Positions 13,596-19,692 of a stretch of 22,082 nt of DNA are shown here, piece after piece. This stretch comes from an uncultured bacterium. Lineage in GTDB: Bacteria > Bacillota_I > Bacilli_A > RF39 > UBA660. The notes beneath the pieces were generated by a model, which had not been told where the DNA came from, did not search any database, and saw nothing but the letters and a program-made list of their open reading frames with translations. The stretch spans positions 1 to 22,082 of the forward strand of contig OMUM01000027.1 in the NCBI GenBank assembly GCA_900314225.1. Reading direction: 5' to 3'. The stretch's first letter is position 1; each line of letters opens with the position of its first letter. Made by a program: the position numbers and the translations under genes.

Positions 13596-15521
13596 CTATC
13601 TATGATATATTTTCTGATACTCTTTAACAAACCAGTCAATATTTTTTTCTTTTGCATTTATTTCTTTAGCACGATATTCTATTTCATTTTTTAAAGTCTC
13701 TAAATCTGCACTTGTTGGGGTAGTATCATGACATACTTCAAGAGCATGTTCAACAACAATGTCAGCAGATCTTCTTAAGGCAGATGTACAATGACAATAA
13801 TGTTCAACGCCTAATCCATAATGGGAACCAGATAAATCATACCATCCTTTTGGATAAACTCCTTGTACTAAGTTAAGCAACGGCTTATATATTTTTCCAC
13901 CATATGTTTTAGTTAAGTTATCAATTAACTCTTGAATTTTTTGCATATTTTCTTCATTAATTTCATGGACACGATATAAGCATGGGTAATTATGGTCATA
14001 AAAATATTTAGCAACTCTTGTTCCAGTTAATAACATACTTTGATAGACAATATTTTCAGAACCATATTTTTTTACTCTTAAATCTGATGGATCTGTAGTA
14101 TTTTCTTTAATATCTGAATATAATTTAGATACTTTTGTTTTACTATCTAGTAATTTAGTAACTTCTTGTAAATTATTAATTGTTTCAGCTAATTTTTCAT
14201 CATTTGTACCGTTTTCTAATATATCATTTACTTCTTTATAAGACATTTGTTTTTTATTTGTTATTATTGATTTTATAAAATGTTCATCAACGACATTACC
14301 TTTGTTATCTAATTCAAAATAATATGTTCTAGCAAGTCTAGGTTCATTTTCTATTAGTGAACCGGTATTTGTTGAAAAATCTCTTGGTAAAATAGAAATA
14401 ACTTTGGAAATATTTCCATCTTTATCATGATATGAATTTGATAAATAAATAGTTCTATCTCTATTTAATGCTTCATTAACTATATCAGAATTATATGGAA
14501 AATATCCTAAAACTGAAGCAATATGAACTCCTAATAAATAATTACCGTTAGATAATTTTCTGCAAGATAAACCATCATCGATTTGGACTGTACTTGCTTT
14601 ATCAATGGAAATTATATAATCATCAAGTATCTTTCTATCTTGCATTACTCCTTCTTTTGGAGCATGAACCAATTTAGACTTTTCAATTATATCATCATCA
14701 AAATATACCTGAATATTATATTTTTTGGCTATATCTTGAACATTTTTTTTATCATCACCTATAGTTTTAATTATATTTACTAATTCTTGTAAATAAAGAA
14801 GCTTATCTTTATTCTTTTTAGCTTTTTTCTTTACGTAAGATAATTTATTTATACATTTATTTATTTCATTTAAGCAAATTCTATATTCACAATCATTTAT
14901 TTTAAAATTATTTTGACTTGTTATATATATAATTAAATTTCTATAATAGTACAAGTTTTCTTCATTAAATTTTTCTATATTTTCAATATATTTTTTTATT
15001 AGATTTATAATAATATGATTTTCATCTTTATCTCTAACATTAACAAGAGAAGGCATATATTCAACGCTAAATTCTATATATTCTATTTGTTTCATTTCAT
15101 CTATCAAATATTTCATTAAATCATATTGCTTTGGGTTTTTACTTTCGGCCATTTTTTCTAAATCAAGACATTTCCTTCTTACTTTTTCTAATTCATTAAA
15201 TAAATGTCTTTGATTAAATTTACTTTGACCTTCAATTTCAATTCTATCTATTTTTTCATCTAATTTTGCTAATTTTTTAATTATTAATTTTCTATTTATA
15301 TTATCACTATTGGATATAACAACTCCAACGTATTTTAGGACCTCAACTACCCTATCAAGATTTTTTTCATCATTCATTGTGTCTAATTCTTGATTTACTA
15401 GTTGAAAAAGGACTTTGATTGCATCATCTCCATTAGACCAAACTAATTTGGCAAATTTCTTAAATTCTATTTTTTGTCCTGTACCATTTAAATATTTTTT
15501 TAACGCTTTTTCAAAGTCCAT
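13596..15521 (-). CDS. RNB-domain ribonuclease (RNase II/R superfamily) with unusual N-terminus
   Basis: The RNB catalytic domain degrades single-stranded RNA from the 3' end. It occupies about residues 300-600 of 641. The acidic cluster is SIDKASTVQIDDGLS (Asp307, Asp315, Asp316), and the second signature is SGSHYGLGVEHYCHCTSALRR with the catalytic-region Arg583/Arg584. E. coli RNase II has a fourth Asp (207) in the first cluster; here that position is Gln313. The first 290 residues are helical and show no cold-shock domains, and there is no C-terminal S1 domain. It is therefore not a standard RNase R. The start is the ATG at 15521 with AAGGGGGT 7 bases upstream; an ATG 12 codons earlier, inside dnaI, lacks a site. 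The gene starts 4 bases after the dnaI stop. Confidence 0.85.
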   Translation of the reverse strand: MDFEKALKKYLNGTGQKIEFKKFAKLVWSNGDDAIKVLFQLVNQELDTMNDEKNLDRVVEVLKYVGVVISNSDNINRKLIIKKLAKLDEKIDRIEIEGQSKFNQRHLFNELEKVRRKCLDLEKMAESKNPKQYDLMKYLIDEMKQIEYIEFSVEYMPSLVNVRDKDENHIIINLIKKYIENIEKFNEENLYYYRNLIIYITSQNNFKINDCEYRICLNEINKCINKLSYVKKKAKKNKDKLLYLQELVNIIKTIGDDKKNVQDIAKKYNIQVYFDDDIIEKSKLVHAPKEGVMQDRKILDDYIISIDKASTVQIDDGLSCRKLSNGNYLLGVHIASVLGYFPYNSDIVNEALNRDRTIYLSNSYHDKDGNISKVISILPRDFSTNTGSLIENEPRLARTYYFELDNKGNVVDEHFIKSIITNKKQMSYKEVNDILENGTNDEKLAETINNLQEVTKLLDSKTKVSKLYSDIKENTTDPSDLRVKKYGSENIVYQSMLLTGTRVAKYFYDHNYPCLYRVHEINEENMQKIQELIDNLTKTYGGKIYKPLLNLVQGVYPKGWYDLSGSHYGLGVEHYCHCTSALRRSADIVVEHALEVCHDTTPTSADLETLKNEIEYRAKEINAKEKNIDWFVKEYQKIYHR

Positions 15522-15525
15522 ATTT

Positions 15526-16428
15526 CTACCCCCTTCTATTTTTACTAACCAATTCAAGTGTTACTGTTAATTGTTTAATTCTTTCAATAATTCTTCTAGC
15601 TTTTAATTTATCAACTCCAGATGTTGTAGTAGATAAAGCTGTTTCAAGCTCATCTAGAGTCAAATTTGAAGTGAAAAAAGTTGGTAAATTATTTTCCATA
15701 CGATATTGTAAAATTGGCCCTAAAACTTCATCTCTTGACCAGTTACTACAGTTTTCAGCACCAATATCATCTAAGAGTAACATAGGGCTTTTCATTAATA
15801 TATTAAATTTTTCATTATAATTTGTATTAAAAGATGCTTTTAAATTTCTTAAAAATTCTGGATAATAAACAAGTACACTATTTACACCTTTTTTTGCCAT
15901 TTCATTAAAAAGAGCAGCAATTAAGTATGTCTTTCCTGAACCAAATGAACCTGTAAGATATATGCCTTTTGGTTTTGTATCGTTATTATAATTATCTATA
16001 AACTCTTTAAAATATTTTATAATTGGTATTCTGTTTTTATCATCTTTATATGTGTTTTTTAAAGATGCTTCTTTTATTTCTTTTGGCATATCGAAGATAT
16101 CTAAATTCTTTTTATATTCATTCAATTTATTTTCTTGTATTTTTTTAGAACAAGCAAAATATGAAAAAGATATAATATTATTATCTTTTATAGGGGTATA
16201 AATATAACCATTTAATTTATTTTTACATGATGAAAGTCCTTTACAATTTTTACAATTTTTATGTTCAACAAAAGCATCTTTTAAATTAGAAGTGTAATGC
16301 ATTAAAACTTCTTCTTTAACATTCAAATTGTAGACAAAATCTTTAAAATCCTTATCATGACATGCATCTTGAAATGAATGTGTTAAATCAATTAAATCAT
16401 AGTTATATAAATCCATACTCTTTTTCAT
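15526..16428 (-). CDS. dnaI: Primosomal helicase loader DnaI
   Basis: DnaI is the AAA+ ATPase that loads the replicative helicase DnaC in Bacilli. The N-terminal domain (1-110) has the zinc ligands Cys59, Cys62 and Cys68, and probably Cys93 (NCKNCKGLSSC and FACSKK). The ATPase domain has Walker A GSFGSGKT (160-167), Walker B LLLDDIG (217-223), the sensor FFTSN and the arginine finger region ARRIIERI. Length (300) is typical. Its usual partner dnaB is not adjacent within this window; the RNB ribonuclease follows after 4 bases. The ribosome site (GTGGTGG, 9 or so bases from the first ATG) is weak, and the ATG at codon 5 is an alternative. Confidence 0.92.
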   Translation of the reverse strand: MKKSMDLYNYDLIDLTHSFQDACHDKDFKDFVYNLNVKEEVLMHYTSNLKDAFVEHKNCKNCKGLSSCKNKLNGYIYTPIKDNNIISFSYFACSKKIQENKLNEYKKNLDIFDMPKEIKEASLKNTYKDDKNRIPIIKYFKEFIDNYNNDTKPKGIYLTGSFGSGKTYLIAALFNEMAKKGVNSVLVYYPEFLRNLKASFNTNYNEKFNILMKSPMLLLDDIGAENCSNWSRDEVLGPILQYRMENNLPTFFTSNLTLDELETALSTTTSGVDKLKARRIIERIKQLTVTLELVSKNRRG

Positions 16429-16504
16429 CTAAAGAACCACCACTAAATATATTCTACCTTATATAAATTAAAAAATCTACTTTTAATTTTCTTATATTTC
16501 CATT

Positions 16505-16585
16505 TTAATGGGATAAAAGAATAAAATGAATTAAAATTTTTTGCTCATTATTTGGATATAATCTAAACTTATAGGCTCTATACAT
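16505..16585 (-). pseudogene. Relic of an IS200/IS605-type TnpB N-terminus
   Basis: A 26-codon frame reads MYRAYKFRLYPNNEQKILIH and ends with FILLSH before a stop. The first 18 or so residues match the usual opening of TnpB/OrfB proteins (RAYKFRLYPN.EQ). The remaining 350 or more residues are absent, and dnaI begins about 80 bases further on. Upstream (16590-16660) is non-coding DNA that could derive from the left end of the same element. A 10-bp inverted repeat, TAAACTTATA/TATAAGTTTA (16564-16573 and 16636-16645), spans it. No TnpA, right end or omega-RNA region was seen, so this is a remnant rather than a working element. Confidence 0.65.
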
Positions 16586-16659
16586 GAGGTCATTTCCTAA
16601 GCCCAATATATTAAAAAAGTTTTCGAATGCCAATGTATAAGTTTAAAAGCAAATTTCTT

Positions 16660-16687
16660 ATATATAAAAAAGAGTCGACTGACTCTT
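16660..16687 (-). terminator. Rubrerythrin terminator
   Basis: AAGAGTC and GACTCTT form a perfect 7-bp stem with a 4-base loop (AGTC), followed by TTTTTATATA. It begins 4 bases after the rubrerythrin stop. Bases 16429-16659 beyond it hold only the TnpB relic and weak -10/-35 candidates for dnaI (TAGATT, 17 bases, TAGAAT). Confidence 0.85.
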
Positions 16688-16691
16688 AATT

Positions 16692-17231
16692 TTAATAGTT
16701 TTCACTTTTTAATTCAAAGAAACTTTGTGGATGTGCACATACAGGGCAAACTTTTGGAGCACTTTTTCCAACAACGATATGTCCACAATTACGGCAAACC
16801 CAAATTGAATCACCATCTTTAGAGAATACTACTTCATCTTCAATATTCTTTAATAATTTTCTGTATCTTTCTTCATGATGTTTTTCTATTTCTCCTACCA
16901 TTCTAAACTTATTTGCTAAAGCTTTGAAGCCTTCTTCTTCAGCAGTTTTTGCAAACTCAGCATACATATCAGTCCACTCATAGTTTTCACCATCAGCAGC
17001 ACTTGCTAGATTCTCAACTGTACTTGGAATTTCACCATTATTTAATTCTTTAAACCAAATTTTAGCATGCTCTTTTTCATTATTTGCTGTCTCTTCAAAT
17101 AAAGCAGCTATTTGTTCATAACCATCTTTTCTAGCCTTGCTAGCAAAAAATGTATATTTAGTTCTGGCTTGACTTTCACCTGCAAATGCAGTCATTAAAT
17201 TTTTTTCAGTTTTACTTCCTTTTAATTCCAT
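16692..17231 (-). CDS. rbr: Rubrerythrin
   Basis: Rubrerythrin reduces hydrogen peroxide in the cytoplasm of anaerobes, using a non-haem diiron site fed by a rubredoxin centre. The ferritin-like domain (1-130) has the iron ligands Glu19 (FAGESQART), Glu52 and His55 (NEKEHAK), a Glu near 100 (TAEEEGF), and Glu114 with His118 (GEIEKHH). The C-terminal rubredoxin domain has Cys146, Cys149, Cys162 and Cys165 (VCRNCGH and VCPVCAH). Length (179) is average. AAGGAGG lies 7 bases before the ATG. It is a single-gene unit with its own promoter and terminator. No PerR-like operator was recognised. Confidence 0.97.
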   Translation of the reverse strand: MELKGSKTEKNLMTAFAGESQARTKYTFFASKARKDGYEQIAALFEETANNEKEHAKIWFKELNNGEIPSTVENLASAADGENYEWTDMYAEFAKTAEEEGFKALANKFRMVGEIEKHHEERYRKLLKNIEDEVVFSKDGDSIWVCRNCGHIVVGKSAPKVCPVCAHPQSFFELKSENY

Positions 17232-17252
17232 AATTTCCTCCTTAGTTTTTTT

Positions 17253-17282
17253 ATTATATCATGTTTTGTTATATCTTTTCAA
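17253..17282 (-). promoter_or_regulatory. Rubrerythrin promoter
   Basis: TTGAAA (17282-17277), an 18-base spacer and TATAAT (17258-17253) read leftward, followed about 20 bases later by AAGGAGG and the rbr ATG. Confidence 0.75.
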
Positions 17283-17321
17283 TAATTATTTTGGCTAGAA
17301 TATAATATTTTAGGTGATACA

Positions 17322-17534
17322 ATGAATACTAAACATAAGTTATTTTGCAGGTGTAGTACTTGCAAACAAAAAAGAAGAAATAATATCTTTTATCTTTCTA
17401 GTATAATAGTTAATTTTATTATTATTTTTTATCAATTAATTCTTCTTATCTTCATTACTACTAAGCTTAATGTCTTTATTCTTTTCTTCGAATATCTCTT
17501 GATTTGCTTTTTTATATTCTTTATCTTTTTCTAA
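17322..17534 (+). CDS. Possible small Cys-containing membrane protein
   Basis: A 70-codon frame with AGGTGAT 3 bases before its ATG and TATAAT at 17301-17306. The N-terminus has FCRCSTCKQKRRNN (Cys9, Cys11, Cys14) before one or two hydrophobic segments (from about residue 22). The last 33 codons lie antisense to the end of the YsxE-like gene and are low-complexity Phe/Ile/Leu, which is what antisense of Lys/Glu/Asn codons gives. The N-terminal 38 codons are free of overlap. The spacing from -10 box to ribosome site is very short. I cannot assign a function, and the frame may be fortuitous. Confidence 0.35.
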   Translation: MNTKHKLFCRCSTCKQKRRNNIFYLSSIIVNFIIIFYQLILLIFITTKLNVFILFFEYLLICFFIFFIFF

Positions 17535-18275
17535 ACAGAATTTAAAAGTATTATTAACATAATTAATTAACTTTCTGATATTTAGAGTATTAACATAACA
17601 AGTACAATTAAATTGTACTTTTTCTGGAATTGATATTAAACATAATAATAAATTAAAATTATCTAAATCTAATTTATATTTACCTAAATCTAAATAATTA
17701 AAATTTTTATAAATTAAATCTAAATCATATACTAAAAAATCATTACTAAAAAAATTATAATTAAAATAGATATTATCTTTATCAATATAATTAATTTTAT
17801 TAACTAAATCTGTCTTAATTATTAAGCTATCTTGAGATATTTCATCTAATTTAATTTTACTATAATTTAATATATTATAAATAGAACTAATATTATTTAT
17901 AAGAAGATATTCATCTGGATGTGGAAAGCCTTTTTCTTCTATTTTATCTTGTAATTTTAAATAATATTTATAAGTAGCTTCAATTTTATTATTTATTTTT
18001 TTATATAGTTCTTTATTAAATTTATAATAAGTTATCTTATTATTATGTATATAATTAATTTTATTAAATAAATCTTTTTTATTAAATACTAAATCTTTAT
18101 AATTATATATTTCATAATCTTTAGAAATTAATTTATAAGTAGCTACTTCATTTAATTTATTAAATTTTCTATTATTATTAATTTTTCTTAGGCATAGATA
18201 TTTATTAGTTTTATCTTCTAATATAATACTATCACTTATATAAGTAACCTTCTTAATGTTATTAAGATTCTTCAT
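17436..18275 (-). CDS. YsxE/CotS-like spore-coat kinase-fold protein (degenerate)
   Basis: Position and pattern suggest the B. subtilis YsxE protein, a CotS-family relative of small-molecule kinases found directly after spoVID. The clearest match is in the middle: YKYYLKLQDKIEEKGFPHPDEYLLI (about 102-126), corresponding to the family segment with Y..L..KIE...FP.P.EYLL. The catalytic HG(D/K) loop and the metal-binding region are not recognisable (LVNKINYIDKDNIYF and VYDLDLIYKN stand there), so it is probably not an active kinase. It is rich in Asn, Lys, Ile and Tyr. Its start overlaps spoVID by 14 bases without a good ribosome site, indicating coupling. Family assignment rests partly on synteny. 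Confidence 0.55.
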   Translation of the reverse strand: MKNLNNIKKVTYISDSIILEDKTNKYLCLRKINNNRKFNKLNEVATYKLISKDYEIYNYKDLVFNKKDLFNKINYIHNNKITYYKFNKELYKKINNKIEATYKYYLKLQDKIEEKGFPHPDEYLLINNISSIYNILNYSKIKLDEISQDSLIIKTDLVNKINYIDKDNIYFNYNFFSNDFLVYDLDLIYKNFNYLDLGKYKLDLDNFNLLLCLISIPEKVQFNCTCYVNTLNIRKLINYVNNTFKFCLEKDKEYKKANQEIFEEKNKDIKLSSNEDKKN

Positions 18276-18966
18276 TCATTAAGGGTATAATTAATTTAGA
18301 ACCGGTTGCTAAAGCATTTAAATCATTGTATTTTTCTAATTCTTCAATTGTAGTTTTGTATTTAGTAATAATTGAGTTAATAGTTTCATTTTCTTTAACA
18401 ACATAAACAAGTAAAGTCCCATATGTCTCATTATCATCATTTATATTAAATATACTCATATTGGAAGAATTAGACTCTTCCTGTTTTTCAACTATTTTTT
18501 CTTTTTTTATAGTTGTATCTTCATTATTACTTTTTTGATTAATTATTTCTTCGCTATTTTCATTATTACTTTTATCTACAATTGATGGTATTTCAATTTC
18601 TTTTATATCTCCGTCACATTCTCTTTCTTCATTTGTTTCAAGTAGTTCTAGACCTTCTATTAGTAATTCAATATTACAATTCATAATATTTTCATCATAC
18701 ATTTTATAAGTAAAATTACTTATTTCTATATTACAAGTATTAATATCTAATTTTTCAGTTAAATTTATAGAAATAGGTATTTTATAATTAAAATCTTCTT
18801 CTAATCTAGATGCCTCAGTTATTTTATATTTACCACTTAATATTAAATTTCCTTCTATTTCATCTTCACTAATAAATTTTAAATCTTTTTCTAAAGAAAT
18901 AGCACTTATTTCTCCTACCATGGTAGGGAAATCAATTCTTTTTTCTATATTAATTTTTTTTTTCAT
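18262..18966 (-). CDS. spoVID: Stage VI sporulation protein D-like, LysM-containing (SpoVID)
   Basis: SpoVID is a morphogenetic protein that drives encasement of the forespore by the coat, contacting SafA and SpoIVA. The N-terminal domain (about 7-107; FPTMVGEISAISLEKDLKF, then EGNLILSGKYKITEAS) resembles the SpoVID/SipL N-terminal beta domain. A disordered acidic Asn/Glu-rich linker (110-180) follows, and a LysM domain ends the protein (about 186-228; VYVVKENETINSIITKYKTT, then GSKLIIP). At 234 residues it is less than half the B. subtilis length because the linker is short. AGGAGG lies 5 bases before the ATG. A YsxE-like gene follows with overlap, as in B. subtilis. Sporulation-specific control is expected, but no clear promoter was found. 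Confidence 0.75.
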   Translation of the reverse strand: MKKKINIEKRIDFPTMVGEISAISLEKDLKFISEDEIEGNLILSGKYKITEASRLEEDFNYKIPISINLTEKLDINTCNIEISNFTYKMYDENIMNCNIELLIEGLELLETNEERECDGDIKEIEIPSIVDKSNNENSEEIINQKSNNEDTTIKKEKIVEKQEESNSSNMSIFNINDDNETYGTLLVYVVKENETINSIITKYKTTIEELEKYNDLNALATGSKLIIPLMNEES

Positions 18967-18990
18967 AATATCCTCCTATAAAATATTATG

Positions 18991-19013
18991 AAAAAAAGAG
19001 AATTATTATTCTC
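18991..19013 (-). terminator. Terminator after the unknown gene, before spoVID
   Basis: GAGAAT and ATTCTC form a 6-bp stem with a 4-base loop, followed by TTTTTTT on the minus strand. The hairpin overlaps the stop codon of the upstream gene and lies 25 bases before the spoVID ATG. It should separate lon transcription from spoVID. Confidence 0.7.
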
Positions 19014-19692
19014 CTAATTTTTTTACTTTATTTTTAGTTGCTTCTATACATTTATTTTTAGTTCTATTTCTGAAACCTTTCTCCTTTGGAATTTCACTTA
19101 ACAAAGAGTAAGTATTATTTCTAATAATTTTATTTTTAAATAATTGGGGAAAAGTTTCTAAAAGATAATTTACTGAAAAAAGAAGAAAAACATTATCTTT
19201 AGGTGATTCGTTATTACCAAAAATCTGATCAAGTGCAAAACTATCGTAACTTATTGATGATAGAAGTGCATCAATCGATAAGAAAATACCTTGCCTTAAA
19301 TAATATTGTTGTTCAAGATAATTATTTAAATCAGAGATTTTATCCTCAGTAGATAGTGCATTTATATGATTTAAATAGCTAATAGATTCATTTACTAATT
19401 CAAAATTTTCTTTATCTTTTATAAATTCTTTATTAAATCTATGAATATTTAACATTTCAAATGAATTGTTGATAAAAGAATCATCTAACAAAAAGAAAGA
19501 AGGTTCTGTGATGATAAGATTATTAATACTCTTTATAATATCCTTAAATTGATCTATATCATCACTAATAAGGTTACAAATATTTATATTATTATCTTTT
19601 AAATATATTAATAATTGTTTAAGTCTTAATGTATTTACATAAATAGCAAATTTATCTAATTTATTTTCTATATCATCTTTATTTGTTTTCAT
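19006..19692 (-). CDS. Unknown helical protein between lon and spoVID
   Basis: I do not recognise this protein of about 228 residues. It is predicted soluble and mostly helical, acidic through most of its length, and ends in a strongly basic tail (KGFRNRTKNKCIEATKNKVKK). No catalytic motif, signal or membrane segment stands out. The preferred start is the ATG at 19692, with AAGGATG 9 bases upstream; an ATG four codons earlier overlaps that site. Its start overlaps the lon 3' end by 14 bases, so it is cotranscribed and coupled with lon, and a terminator covers its stop. In B. subtilis this interval holds ysxC and the hem genes, none of which resembles it. Confidence 0.75.
   Translation of the reverse strand: MKTNKDDIENKLDKFAIYVNTLRLKQLLIYLKDNNINICNLISDDIDQFKDIIKSINNLIITEPSFFLLDDSFINNSFEMLNIHRFNKEFIKDKENFELVNESISYLNHINALSTEDKISDLNNYLEQQYYLRQGIFLSIDALLSSISYDSFALDQIFGNNESPKDNVFLLFSVNYLLETFPQLFKNKIIRNNTYSLLSEIPKEKGFRNRTKNKCIEATKNKVKKLGE

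Noticed and set aside
16564..16645. 10-bp inverted repeat TAAACTTATA/TATAAGTTTA as transposon ends
   Set aside because: IS200/IS605 elements do not have terminal inverted repeats, one arm lies inside the TnpB relic, and short AT-rich repeats are common here. It is kept only as a note on the relic.
17436..18275. Repeat-rich AT stretch as a CRISPR or tandem-repeat region
   Set aside because: The region looks repetitive because of Asn/Lys/Ile/Tyr codons, but no regular repeat unit or spacer pattern is present and the reading frame is continuous.
18961..18990. Sigma-E-like promoter (CATAATAT) before spoVID
   Set aside because: The -10 match is partial, the upstream element would fall in the terminator hairpin, and AT-rich sequence gives many such matches.
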